Positions 8,334 through 16,472 of a stretch of DNA of 64,000 nt are shown here, one piece after another. A program made the translations under genes and the position numbers. Each line of letters starts with the position of its first letter. The first letter of the stretch is position 1. The stretch lies in contig VXMF01000018.1 in the NCBI GenBank assembly GCA_009841225.1, positions 143,779-207,778 of the forward strand, in the 5' to 3' direction. Below the pieces are notes generated by a model that was not told the origin of the DNA, did no database searches, and saw only the letters and a program-made list of their open reading frames with translations. The DNA is from Terriglobia bacterium. Its GTDB lineage: Bacteria > Acidobacteriota > Terriglobia > Bryobacterales > UBA6623.

Positions 8334-8756
8334 TCAAGACTCGGCCACATCATGCAGGAGGTGCTTTCTCAAGTACATGCGATTCTGACCGTCCTCGCGC
8401 CGGTACTCGATCTCGTCCATCAGCGTGCGGATCATGTACAAGCCTCTCCCTCCGGCGCGCAACTCGTCGGGCGGGAGAAGCTCGCGCGAGAGAAATTCAG
8501 CCTCTATGCCATGGTCGCAGATGCGCACTTCGATCATCTCGCCGTCCCGCCGGCACGCGATCCGGATAGGCCGCGTGGTGTCGCCCTCGTAACCGTGGCG
8601 CATCACATTCGACACTGCTTCATTGACGGCCAGCACCACTGCCGTCACCGACTCCTCGCGAGCGCCGAACCCGAGACAGCTCTGCTCGACCACTCCCCGA
8701 ACCAAGCGCAGCCACTTCGGATCGCTCACGATCCGCACAGCAACTTCTCCGAACAT
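8334..8756 (-). CDS. RsbW/SpoIIAB-like serine kinase (HATPase_c_2), anti-sigma regulator
   Basis: About 140 residues from the ATG at 8756 (MFGEVAVRIV...), preferred over the upstream in-frame candidate at 8828. The GHKL ATP site is complete: N-box NEAVSNVMRHGY, G1-type DHG, and G2-type GGRGLYMIRTLMD. Proteins of this kind bind a sigma factor or phosphorylate a STAS antagonist on serine. The STAS gene follows after 18 bp, so they form a natural pair. The target sigma factor or effector is not in the window. The gene is divergent from rsmB. Confidence 0.88.
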   Translation of the reverse strand: MFGEVAVRIVSDPKWLRLVRGVVEQSCLGFGAREESVTAVVLAVNEAVSNVMRHGYEGDTTRPIRIACRRDGEMIEVRICDHGIEAEFLSRELLPPDELRAGGRGLYMIRTLMDEIEYRREDGQNRMYLRKHLLHDVAES

Positions 8757-8879
8757 GGCTGGTACCGCTCGACGTCTGGAAGGCCCAGGAAGCCCCGACC
8801 CGGCGTGGCGGATTTTAGCACGGGGCACGGGTTCCCCAAGGCAAGGGGGCCGTGGCCGGCTCTGCTATCTTGGCTAGGC

Positions 8880-10109
8880 GTGGCGGTCGTGGAGGCGCGG
8901 AGGCTGGCCTTCGACCTGCTTTTGCGTGTCGAGCGGGACGGGGCTTATTCAGATGAGTTGCTGCATTCGCGGCGGCTGGACGGTACCGGCGCTCGCGCAA
9001 AGGCCTTTGTCACCCAGGCAGTGCTTGGATGCCTGAGGCGGCAGGGCGAACTCGACCATTTGATCGCCGCCAAGACGAGCCGGCCCGTGGGAGCCATGGA
9101 TGCCGAAGTGCTGACCGCCTTGCGGCTCGGGGCGTATCAATTGCGCCACATGGACGGCATCCCGGACCACGCCGCCGTCTCTCAATCCGTTGAACTGGTG
9201 AAGCAGGCACGCAAAGGATCGGCCGCGGGATTGGTAAACGCGGTCCTGCGCCACCTGCCCCCTCTTCCGCCAGCAGCCGAAACGGCGCGCCTCTGTCATC
9301 CCGGCTGGCTGCTGCGGCGCTGGCAGAAAGCGTTCGGCGCCGGAACGTGCGAGGCACTGTTGCACGCCAACCTGCGGCAGCCCGCGACGTACTTCCGGCT
9401 GCGCCGGTCGGCCGATGCGGCTGAAGTGCTGGCTCGCCTGAAGAGCGCGGGAGTGTCGGCAGAGCCCACGGATCTGGCGCGCGCCTATCGTCTCGCGAAG
9501 GGCAGCGTGCCGGCTGTCCGGCAGGCAGCCGGCGATGCGCTCTTCTTTCAAGACATCAACTCCCAGCGCGTGGCCGAGTTGCTGGCAGGTTCGCCGGGCT
9601 CGCCGGTGCTGGACGTTTGCGCGGCACCGGGCGGCAAATCCCGGGTGCTTGCCGAAGGCGCGGCAGTGGTGGCCGGCGACCGGCGCGTGAAACGATTGCA
9701 CGCTATGCGCGGGCTGGGCAGCCGGGGGATTGAACTGCTGGCCCTGGATGCCGAGCGTCCGCTGCCGTTTCGGCGGCAGTTCGACCGCATACTGGTTGAC
9801 GCCCCGTGTTCCGGCACTGGCACGCTGGCCCGCAATCCGGAAATCAAATGGCGCCTCCAGCCGGACGATCTCGATTCGCTCAGTGCTCGACAAGGGCGCA
9901 TTCTGGAAAATGCCATGGACGCGCTGGCACCCGGCGGGCGGATGGTCTACGCGACCTGCTCGCTGGAACCGGAGGAGAACCAACATGTCGTCGCTAAGGC
10001 CGTCGCAGCGCGAGCGGGCTGGCAGGCCGCCCAAGCCCTTTCGACCGTCCCAGGCACAGATCCGGGCGACGGGTTCCAGGCTTGGCGCATTCTGCGGCCG
10101 GCTGCCTAG
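8880..10109 (+). CDS. rsmB: 16S rRNA (cytosine-967-C5)-methyltransferase RsmB
   Basis: 409 residues from a GTG at 8880; the frame stays open for long upstream but only the part from RRLAFDLLLRVERDGAYSDELL onward is RsmB-like. It has an N-terminal NusB-like RNA-binding domain (about 1-130) and then a Rossmann methyltransferase. The SAM motif is VLDVCAAPGGKS (243-254), with catalytic cysteines in DAPCSGTG (Cys310) and YATCSLEPEENQ (Cys360). It methylates C967 of 16S rRNA. A -10-like TATCTT ends 8 bp before the GTG and no Shine-Dalgarno is seen, so a leaderless mRNA is possible. Confidence 0.93.
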   Translation: MAVVEARRLAFDLLLRVERDGAYSDELLHSRRLDGTGARAKAFVTQAVLGCLRRQGELDHLIAAKTSRPVGAMDAEVLTALRLGAYQLRHMDGIPDHAAVSQSVELVKQARKGSAAGLVNAVLRHLPPLPPAAETARLCHPGWLLRRWQKAFGAGTCEALLHANLRQPATYFRLRRSADAAEVLARLKSAGVSAEPTDLARAYRLAKGSVPAVRQAAGDALFFQDINSQRVAELLAGSPGSPVLDVCAAPGGKSRVLAEGAAVVAGDRRVKRLHAMRGLGSRGIELLALDAERPLPFRRQFDRILVDAPCSGTGTLARNPEIKWRLQPDDLDSLSARQGRILENAMDALAPGGRMVYATCSLEPEENQHVVAKAVAARAGWQAAQALSTVPGTDPGDGFQAWRILRPAA

Positions 10110-11895
10110 CGACCGGCTTCACGGCTGGGTGGTCCTGGCGGTCGCCGGAATCGCCTTCCTCGGTACGATCTCAAGTCCGCCGTCTCTGCTCGACGACGTG
10201 GACTCTGCCTACGCCCAGATCGCGCGCGACATGCTGCAATCCGGGGACTGGGTCACGGCCCATCTCAACGGAGTGCCGTACTTCGACAAGCCACCAGGCC
10301 AAGTGTGGGCGATCTCGCTTTCGTTCGCGGTGTTCGGCGTGCACGACTGGGCAGCCCGACTACCCGCGGCTCTAGCCGCCATGCTGCTGTGCTGGCTTGC
10401 CTGGCATGTCGGGCGCTGGTCGCTTGGCGAGCCAGGCGGGCTCTATGCAGGCATCGGCCTGGCCACGTGTTGCGGGCTGTTCTTGTTCACCAGGGTGCGG
10501 ATCCCCGACGTCTACGTGGCTTGCACGACGCTCTTTGTGCTCTGGTGTTTCTTGCGCTCGCAAGAGGGCTCGCTGCGACAGGCGCGAGCCCACATGCGCC
10601 GGGCCGGCGCGGCGCTGGGTGTCGGAATTCTGTTCAAGGGTCTTGTGGCCGTGGTGCTTCCGCTGGGCGCTATCGCGCTCTACATGCTCGCTGTCGGCCG
10701 GTGGCGCTCAGGCGAGGCGTGGCGCCGCCTCGGCCTGCCCGGCGCATTTGCGATCACGCTGCTGGTTGCCGCGCCATGGCACCTGCTCGCGATCCTGCGC
10801 CACCCTCCTCTCTTCGACCTTGCGCTGGACAGCGGACCGGGAGTGTACAGGGGATTCTTCTGGCGCTATTTCGTCAACGAGCACGTGCTGCGCTACCTAG
10901 GGCTGCGATACCCGGTCGACTACGACCGCGTGAACGTCGCGTGGCTGTGGTTGGGGCACGTCATTTGGCTGTTCCCGTGGAGCGGCCTGCTCGTGGGATT
11001 GCACAAGCTCGGCCTAGGCGCGGCCGACCGCAAGCGTCGAATGCACTCGCTGATGTTGTGCGCTTGCGGCTTCACGCTGTTGTTCTTCTCCGCCTCGACC
11101 ACTCAGGAGTACTACACCGTGCCCGCCTACGCACCCGCCGTGCTGCTGCTTGCCAGCACGGCCAGTTCGTCCACGCCGCTCCTGAAATGGTGCGCCCGCG
11201 GCGCGGCAACGGTCTACGGGTGCGCGTCGGCAGCGGCTCTCGCAGTGCTCGTTGCGGTCCGAGGGCTTCCGGCCGATGGCGACATCTCCTCCGCGCTGAC
11301 CAGCAACCCGGATGCTTACACGCTGGCGCTGGGGCATTTCCACGACCTAACGCTGGCCGCGTTCGCCTATCTGCGCGGGCCGCTCGCTCTGGCCGCGCTC
11401 GCGCTCGCGCTCGGGGCGTTCGGGGGCTGGCTGCTGCGCCAGAGGTGGGCGGCTGCTGCCCTGGCATGCGCTGCCTTGCTGTTCTTGCACGCTGCTCATT
11501 GGGCCATGGGAGCATTCGACCCGTACCTGTCATCTCGGCCGTTGGCCGATGCCTACCTGCGCTCTCCGCCGGGACAGCTGATCCTAGATCGCGAGTACTA
11601 CGCATTCTCTTCGCTGGCCTACTACACGAGCCAGCCGGTCTTGCTACTCAACGGACGCAAGAACAACATCGAGTACGGCTCCAACGCACCTGGGGCGCCT
11701 GACGTATTCCTCGCCGACTCGGACCTGCCCGACCTCTGGGCTCAGCAGCGACCCGTGTATCTCGCGGCATACGAAGAGGATCGCGACCGCTTCGAGCGAC
11801 TGCTAGGGGCAGGTCGGTTGCATATTCTGGCCGCTGGCGGCGGCAAGATCCTGATCTCAAACCTCTCCGTTCCTTCCGAAGGCCCTGCCAACTAG
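9985..11895 (+). CDS. GT39/ArnT-like membrane glycosyltransferase
   Basis: A polytopic protein of about 590-636 residues. The first periplasmic loop has LLDDVDSAYAQIARDML and FDKPPGQVW, the acidic catalytic motif and following block of the dolichol/undecaprenyl-phosphate-sugar mannosyltransferase (PMT_2/ArnT) family. Many transmembrane helices and a soluble C-terminal domain follow. The start is uncertain. ATG 9985 has an upstream GGAGGAG but overlaps rsmB by 125 bp, and that GGAGGAG also encodes a conserved RsmB motif. GTG 10129 avoids the overlap but begins within the first helix. It probably adds a lipid-linked sugar to lipid or protein. Confidence 0.82.
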   Translation: MSSLRPSQRERAGRPPKPFRPSQAQIRATGSRLGAFCGRLPSDRLHGWVVLAVAGIAFLGTISSPPSLLDDVDSAYAQIARDMLQSGDWVTAHLNGVPYFDKPPGQVWAISLSFAVFGVHDWAARLPAALAAMLLCWLAWHVGRWSLGEPGGLYAGIGLATCCGLFLFTRVRIPDVYVACTTLFVLWCFLRSQEGSLRQARAHMRRAGAALGVGILFKGLVAVVLPLGAIALYMLAVGRWRSGEAWRRLGLPGAFAITLLVAAPWHLLAILRHPPLFDLALDSGPGVYRGFFWRYFVNEHVLRYLGLRYPVDYDRVNVAWLWLGHVIWLFPWSGLLVGLHKLGLGAADRKRRMHSLMLCACGFTLLFFSASTTQEYYTVPAYAPAVLLLASTASSSTPLLKWCARGAATVYGCASAAALAVLVAVRGLPADGDISSALTSNPDAYTLALGHFHDLTLAAFAYLRGPLALAALALALGAFGGWLLRQRWAAAALACAALLFLHAAHWAMGAFDPYLSSRPLADAYLRSPPGQLILDREYYAFSSLAYYTSQPVLLLNGRKNNIEYGSNAPGAPDVFLADSDLPDLWAQQRPVYLAAYEEDRDRFERLLGAGRLHILAAGGGKILISNLSVPSEGPAN

Positions 11896-11970
11896 GCGCT
11901 TCGGAGCGGTCGTGCGCGGAATGATGCGCCCCGGAACGGGCAAGCCCTCGGCTGGCTCAAGGCAGGCTTG

Positions 11971-12009
11971 GATTCGGCGATTGGTCCAGTCTGCTCGCCA
12001 ATCGGAATC
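11971..12009. other. Strong imperfect hairpin in the rsmB-GT39/rpmE2 intergenic gap
   Basis: GATTC (11971-11975) plus CGATTGG (11978-11984) pair with CCAATCG (11998-12004) plus GAATC (12005-12009). This gives a 12-bp stem with a 2-nt bulge and a 13-nt loop. It lies 76 bp after the GT39 stop and 142 bp before rpmE2. No T-tract follows on either strand, so it could be a factor-dependent 3' end or a leader structure of rpmE2. Confidence 0.4.
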
Positions 12010-12150
12010 GAACTCGAAGCTGACGGCACGGGCAGGCTAGCCTAGCGAACACGCGTTCCGCTATAGTGAAATCGTACGGGCGGCGGACGGATCGCTCTTC
12101 GCCACCGGCGCTTGGGCGCTGGCCCGCAATCGCCCGCAGGGGACACCCCG

Positions 12151-12405
12151 ATGAAACCAAGCATCCATCCCGAGAACTACAGAGAGGTCGTCTTTCGCGA
12201 CGTTACCACCAACACCGAATGGATTACTCGCTCGACGGCCAAGACCGACAAGACTACCACGATTGATGGCAAGGAATACCCTCTGTACGACCTCGCGATC
12301 TCTTCGCACTCCCATCCGTTCTACACTGGCAAGCGCAAGCTCGTGGACTCCGAGGGCCGGATCGAGCGCTTCAACAAGAAGTACGGGCGCAAGACCTCTG
12401 TCTGA
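12151..12405 (+). CDS. rpmE2: 50S ribosomal protein L31 type B
   Basis: 84 residues from the ATG at 12151 with an upstream [33 protein letters not shown] and [15 protein letters not shown] are diagnostic of L31 type B, the zinc-free form lacking the Cys ligands of L31 type A. In many bacteria this form is induced in zinc shortage; here no Zur-like palindrome was recognised. A -10-like TATAGT lies at 12062-12067. It is a lone ribosomal gene far from the main ribosomal cluster. Confidence 0.95.
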   Translation: MKPSIHPENYREVVFRDVTTNTEWITRSTAKTDKTTTIDGKEYPLYDLAISSHSHPFYTGKRKLVDSEGRIERFNKKYGRKTSV

Positions 12406-12510
12406 AGCGGGCGGGGACATCGGGCTGCCCACAGACCACGCATCCGCGAGACCGGTTGTCCGCACGGCCCCGCCCTTCGGCGAGACATGTCGCGCGAGCA
12501 TGAGGTGAGC

Positions 12511-12912
12511 ATGTCGGTTGACGCACGCCGCCGCGCGTGCCTAGCCGCCGCCCTCGGGGTGCTGGCCACGCTGGGTGAGGCAGCTGTGGCGCAACAGCGC
12601 CCTGCAGAGCAAGCCATGCTGTTCGGCACGGTCTTCCGGGGTTCGTACCTCGCCTTGGAAGGGGCGCGCGTGGTCGCCTACAACGAGGCCAAGCCCAAGA
12701 AGAAGTACAGAGCGATCACCAACTACCGCGGCGAGTACAGGATCCGCGTGCCGGCCGGAGACGCGACCTACGTGGTCACTGCGAGCGCGCCGAGATTCGC
12801 CCAGAGCCAACGCACGGTGAAGGTCTACGGAATCGAGAAGTCGACCGCCAACCTGATCCTTGAACCGCGCAAGAAGGCCGAAAAAGCCAAGAATCGGCCT
12901 AATTCGCAGTAG
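12511..12912 (+). CDS. Small secreted carboxypeptidase-regulatory-like protein
   Basis: 133 residues from the ATG at 12511, preceded by GAGGTG 5 bp upstream; an alternative ATG at 12487 is weaker. The signal peptide is ARRRACLAAALGVLATLGEAAVAQ. The mature part is a single transthyretin/carboxypeptidase-regulatory-like beta-sandwich (GTVFRGSYLALEGARVVAYN, YRGEYRIRVPAGDATYVVTASAP), followed by a Lys-rich tail (PRKKAEKAKN). Such folds are binding or stabilising modules on exported proteins, common in Acidobacteriota. A similar protein follows 13 bp downstream, suggesting an operon. Confidence 0.75.
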   Translation: MSVDARRRACLAAALGVLATLGEAAVAQQRPAEQAMLFGTVFRGSYLALEGARVVAYNEAKPKKKYRAITNYRGEYRIRVPAGDATYVVTASAPRFAQSQRTVKVYGIEKSTANLILEPRKKAEKAKNRPNSQ

Positions 12913-12925
12913 GATAGGAGCAGAC

Positions 12926-13294
12926 ATGCAACGCACACGCCGCAGCCTGCTGCTGCTGGGCACCGTGTCGGTGGTCCCGCTCGCCAATGCCCAGTTCACG
13001 GGCTTCAAGAAAAAGAAGAAAGTGGACCCGACCCGCTCGGTCAAGGGCCAGGTCACTGACGAGCACGAGGAGGGCATCCGCGGCATCGTGCAGCTGAAGC
13101 ACACGCGCACGCTGGACGTGAAATCGTTCCACACCAACGACAACGGCGACTACTACTTTCACGGCCTAGACCCGAACGTGGACTACGAACTCAAGGCCTT
13201 GGCCGAGGGCAGGCAAAGCAGGACGCGCACAGTGTCAAGCTTTGACAGCCGCAGCGAGCTGATCTACAACTTCAAGCTCAAGTCCGAGAACTGA
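12926..13294 (+). CDS. Small secreted carboxypeptidase-regulatory-like protein with Lys-rich N-terminus
   Basis: 122 residues from the ATG at 12926 with a good AGGAG upstream. The signal peptide is QRTRRSLLLLGTVSVVPLANAQ, and the twin-Arg could make it Tat-exported. Then come a lysine run (FKKKKKVD) and one carboxypeptidase-regulatory-like domain (SVKGQVTDEHEEGIRGIVQLKH, TNDNGDYYFHGLDPNVDYEL). It resembles the preceding protein in plan, so the two may be a duplicated pair acting together at the cell surface. No catalytic residues are seen. Confidence 0.75.
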   Translation: MQRTRRSLLLLGTVSVVPLANAQFTGFKKKKKVDPTRSVKGQVTDEHEEGIRGIVQLKHTRTLDVKSFHTNDNGDYYFHGLDPNVDYELKALAEGRQSRTRTVSSFDSRSELIYNFKLKSEN

Positions 13295-13520
13295 GTCTTG
13301 GCGCCGCGACGGTCATGCAGGCAGCGCTGCCAGTACGCTTGCGCGAGGCGTTCGCCGCCGATCGAAGGCTTTGCTCGGCCAATTCTGGGATTCGTGTCCG
13401 GAAAAGTCGCCCTGTCGGAAGCTCGGCACGCGGACTTGTGCGGCTATGGGGGTTACCATTAGTCTGTCCGGCGCGTCGGACATAATGAGCTGGCGCACCA
13501 GCAGATCGGGGAATACAACG

Positions 13521-14687
13521 ATGGCGCATTGCAAGCTGTACTTACTCAAGGCGGTGGCGCTGCTCGGCACCATGGCGTTGCTAGCGCCGGCGGTTGCCAC
13601 GCTGCAGGCCCAAGGCCCGATCGGCGACCAGCCGCGGAGGCCGCGGACCGACGCCCCGCGGAGGCCAGGGACCCTTCCCGGGCCGGAAGCCCCTCCCGAT
13701 GCGCCCTCGGATATTCCGCGCGTGCAAACCCGCGCGCCGCAGCGGACGCCTGAGGAGCAGCCTCTGTTTACCGCCGACACCAATGTGGTCACCGTGGATA
13801 TCGCCGTGCTGGACAACAAGGGGCAGTTCATTCCCAACATCCCTGCGGGCAACTTCCAAATCTTGGAGGACGGCGTTCCGCAGAAGATCATCAGCGTGGG
13901 TCCGACCCAATCCCCTGCCACGGTGGCTCTGCTGATCGAGTTCAGCAACCGCTGGCAGAGCTACTGGAGCGAGACCTGGTACCAGACGCTCACTGCGACT
14001 TACGGCTTCGTCCAGACATTGCGCCCGGAGGACTGGGTCGCGGTGATCGCCTACGACCTGCGGCCGGAAATCCTAGCCGATTTCACCCAAGACCGGCGGG
14101 AGATCAACAACGCCCTGCAGCGGCTCCGCATCGCGGCCTACAGCGAGTCCAACCTCTTCGACGCGCTGGCCGACACCGTCCAGCGCATGGAGGAGATCGA
14201 GGGGCGCAAGGCTGTCGTCCTGCTTTCGAGCGGCGAGGACACCTTCAGCCGGCTAAACTTCTCGCAAGCGCGCAGGATCGTGCAGGAGGCCGGCGTGACG
14301 GTACACGCCATCGGCCTGGGCCAGATGCTCAAGGAGATGCTGGATTCCTACGGCTACGTCGGGGGAGCGACCCGCATCGGCTGGCTGCAGGCGGACAACC
14401 AGCTGCGCACGTTCACCAGGGAAACGGGCGGCTTCTCGTTCTTCCCGCGCTTCTACGGGGAATTCCCGACGATCTTCCAGAGCCTGAACTACCTGATGCG
14501 CAACCAGTACACGGCGGTCTACCAGCCCTCCAACACCAAGCGCGACGGCACGTTTCGCAAGATTACCGTGCGCTTGGTGGATCCCAACACGAACAAAGAG
14601 CTGCGAATCACGGGCAAGAAGAACAAGCGCATCAAGTACGATATCGTCGCGCGCAAGGGCTACACAGCGCCGCGCGAGGTGGAATAG
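13521..14687 (+). CDS. Secreted VWA-domain protein of the acidobacterial type
   Basis: 388 residues from the ATG at 13521 (signal peptide about 1-29). A Pro/Arg-rich linker (about 33-75) precedes TNVVTVDIAVLDNKGQFIPNIPAGNFQILEDGVPQKI, the beta-sandwich that opens the VWFA-related acidobacterial family (TIGR03436-like). A von Willebrand A domain follows with VALLIEFSNRW, a variant of the DxSxS metal site, and a late KAVVLLSSGEDT strand. The MIDAS is incomplete, so metal-dependent ligand binding may be lost. The family is found in many copies in Acidobacteriota; its function is unknown, probably surface adhesion. Confidence 0.85.
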   Translation: MAHCKLYLLKAVALLGTMALLAPAVATLQAQGPIGDQPRRPRTDAPRRPGTLPGPEAPPDAPSDIPRVQTRAPQRTPEEQPLFTADTNVVTVDIAVLDNKGQFIPNIPAGNFQILEDGVPQKIISVGPTQSPATVALLIEFSNRWQSYWSETWYQTLTATYGFVQTLRPEDWVAVIAYDLRPEILADFTQDRREINNALQRLRIAAYSESNLFDALADTVQRMEEIEGRKAVVLLSSGEDTFSRLNFSQARRIVQEAGVTVHAIGLGQMLKEMLDSYGYVGGATRIGWLQADNQLRTFTRETGGFSFFPRFYGEFPTIFQSLNYLMRNQYTAVYQPSNTKRDGTFRKITVRLVDPNTNKELRITGKKNKRIKYDIVARKGYTAPREVE

Positions 14688-14692
14688 ACGCC

Positions 14693-14726
14693 CGCCGGCC
14701 GGGACCCCGGAGCCCGGCCTCCGGCG
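14693..14726 (+). terminator. Candidate terminator hairpin after the VWA gene
   Basis: CGCCGG (14693-14698) and CCGGG (14699-14703) pair with CCCGG (14713-14717) and CCGGCG (14721-14726), leaving a 3-nt bulge. This 11-bp GC stem starts 6 bp after the stop codon. No T-tract follows, so it is either a weak intrinsic terminator or an mRNA 3' end stabiliser. Confidence 0.4.
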
Positions 14727-14764
14727 TGCGCCGCCTCGCATTCTATCGGACCTTCGCGAGCGTG

Positions 14765-14795
14765 TTGAGGCCCGCCTTCGGGCGTTTGGTATAGT
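14765..14795 (+). promoter_or_regulatory. Candidate sigma-70-type promoter for the response regulator
   Basis: A -35-like TTGAGG (14765-14770) and a -10-like TATAGT (14790-14795) are separated by 19 bp, slightly longer than ideal. The -10 ends 10 bp before the ATG at 14806, so the transcript would have almost no leader. Confidence 0.4.
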
Positions 14796-14805
14796 CTCCA
14801 AACCT

Positions 14806-15279
14806 ATGTCTCGCGTCCCCGCACGCCCGAAGGTCTTGCTCATTGATGACAATCACTTCGGGTCTCTGGCACGCCAGGCGATCCTGCGAGATCTAGGGTA
14901 CGAGGTCGAAGTCTCAGAGAGCGGCGCGGCCGGCTTGGAGCGCTTTCAGGCATCTGCCGATGACGCCCCCTTCAGCGTCGTCGTCACCGACTATCGGATG
15001 CCTGGCATGCGGGGCGACGAGGTGGTTCGGCGGCTCCGGGAGCTGGCCCCGGACGTGCCGGTGGTGATCCTGTCCGGCCACGTGCGGACCTTCGCGCTGA
15101 CCGCGGAGTCCACGGGAGCCGATGTCGTGCTCGAGAAAGGGCCGCGCGAGCAGCACGATCTGGCGGGCACGATCTTGCGGCTCGCCCCGAGCGACCCGCC
15201 GCGCAAGCCACTCGGACATGAGACCGAGTCCGGCCGCGCCATGCGGCAAGCTCCGCGCAGACGGGCCCGCAGGCAGTGA
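14806..15279 (+). CDS. Stand-alone response regulator receiver protein
   Basis: 157 residues with one receiver domain (about 8-125). The acidic pair is Asp14-Asp15 (LLIDDN), the phospho-acceptor Asp62 (VVTDYRMPGMRG), and the conserved Lys111 is in VLEKGP. There is no output domain, only a basic tail (PRRRARRQ). It would work as a CheY/Spo0F-like phospho-relay or protein-interaction switch. No histidine kinase is encoded nearby. The next gene follows after 41 bp on the same strand. Confidence 0.88.
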   Translation: MSRVPARPKVLLIDDNHFGSLARQAILRDLGYEVEVSESGAAGLERFQASADDAPFSVVVTDYRMPGMRGDEVVRRLRELAPDVPVVILSGHVRTFALTAESTGADVVLEKGPREQHDLAGTILRLAPSDPPRKPLGHETESGRAMRQAPRRRARRQ

Positions 15280-15320
15280 TACGATCGGGCAACGCCCGCA
15301 AGACACCGGATACATCGTCA

Positions 15321-16025
15321 ATGACAAGCTTTACCTGGCTCGGCCACTCGACCGTTCACATCAGGGTCGGGGACGGCCCGGCGATCCTGATCGACCCTTG
15401 GCTGGAAGGCAACCCCGCCTTCCCTGCCGGCTACGACGTCTCGCCTGTCGACCTGGTGCTGGTCACTCACGGACACTTCGACCACCTCGATCTGGGCGAC
15501 CTGCGCTCGCTGGTCGAGAAGTTCGAGCCGGAGATCGTTTGCAACGCCGAGATTTCGATGTGGCTGGAATCCAAGGACGTTCCGAACGTGGCCGGCATGA
15601 ACAAGGGCGGCTGCTACCACAGCAAGGGCGTGCGGATCTCGATGACGCAAGCCCAGCACAGCAGCTCGATCCTAGAGGACGGCAAGATCGTCTATGCCGG
15701 CGAGCCGACCGGCCTGGTTGTCCGGCAGCCGGACGGCCGCTCCTTCTACCATGCCGGCGATACCAACGTGTTCAGCGACATGAGCCTGATCCGGCGCCTC
15801 TACGAACCCGAACTGGCCATGCTGCCGATTGGAGATCGGTTCACCATGGGGCCCAAGGAAGCAGCATTGGCCTGCGAATTCCTGCAGCCGAAGCTAGTGA
15901 TACCGATCCACTACAAGACGTTTCCCCTGCTTACAGGGACCGCGGCCAAGCTCAGGGAGGAACTCGGCGCAGAGTCGGACGTAGAGGTGCGCGAGCTGGA
16001 GCCCGGGGTGGCCTTCAACTGGTGA
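15321..16025 (+). CDS. UPF0173-type metal-dependent hydrolase (metallo-beta-lactamase fold)
   Basis: 234 residues from the ATG at 15321 (SFTWLGHSTVHIRVGDGPAILIDPW is the typical UPF0173 opening). Metal-binding motifs are THGHFDHLD (49-57), FYHAGDTNVFSDM and VIPIHYKTFP near the C-terminus. The family is widespread and soluble, with a di-zinc MBL site; the physiological substrate is not established. The start was chosen because residues upstream of it do not fit the family. It may share a transcript with the response regulator. Confidence 0.9.
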   Translation: MTSFTWLGHSTVHIRVGDGPAILIDPWLEGNPAFPAGYDVSPVDLVLVTHGHFDHLDLGDLRSLVEKFEPEIVCNAEISMWLESKDVPNVAGMNKGGCYHSKGVRISMTQAQHSSSILEDGKIVYAGEPTGLVVRQPDGRSFYHAGDTNVFSDMSLIRRLYEPELAMLPIGDRFTMGPKEAALACEFLQPKLVIPIHYKTFPLLTGTAAKLREELGAESDVEVRELEPGVAFNW

Positions 16026-16040
16026 GCAAAGGCGCGACTC

Positions 16041-16472
16041 TCAGCGCTTGGAAAGCCCCGAGTAGGTTTCGTCGTCCGCAGCCTCGGTCGTGACCGGCAG
16101 CCCCCGCCGAGCCCAGCCGTCGTAAACGATCTGCCCCATCGGGTTGGATTCGCCATCGAATCCGCCGCGCATGTCAACCACATTGGTAAAGCCATTCGCC
16201 TGCAGTACTTGCGCGGCGCGCATCGATCGCCCACCCTTCAGGCAAGCAGTGATGATCTTGGCATCCCTGCCCAGCGCCCGTTCGCAGACGTCGACGAATT
16301 CCTCGTTCGGCTGCATGCCCATCGCAGTGCGATGCAGCAGCGGGATGTTCTTGGCTCCCGGCGCGTGGCCTTGCTCGAATTCCGGGATGGAACGCACGTC
16401 CAGGTAGATGTAGTCCTCTCCCGACTCCAGCAGGTCGCGTGCCTCGTCCGGTGAAATGCGCTTGAGTGCCAT
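16041..16472 (-). CDS. Single-domain rhodanese-like protein
   Basis: 143 residues. The rhodanese fold opens with ISPDEARDLLES and YIYLDVRSIPEFEQGHAPGAKNIPL; the active-site loop is ACLKGGRS with Cys77. This six-residue loop starting with the catalytic Cys fits sulfur transfer (persulfide carrier or sulfurtransferase) rather than the longer loop of Cdc25 phosphatases. It lies convergent to the UPF0173 gene, with 15 bp between stops, and is separated from the GT2 gene by a long non-coding gap. Confidence 0.88.
   Translation of the reverse strand: MALKRISPDEARDLLESGEDYIYLDVRSIPEFEQGHAPGAKNIPLLHRTAMGMQPNEEFVDVCERALGRDAKIITACLKGGRSMRAAQVLQANGFTNVVDMRGGFDGESNPMGQIVYDGWARRGLPVTTEAADDETYSGLSKR

Noticed and set aside
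8010..8879. Upstream extension of the rsmB frame
   Set aside because: It is antisense to the STAS and RsbW-like genes and does not resemble RsmB; the family pattern starts only at about 8880.
11980..12030. tRNA T-arm-like GTTCGATTCC on the minus strand
   Set aside because: The bases around it do not pair as a T stem, and no D, anticodon or acceptor arms can be found. It is part of the hairpin region.
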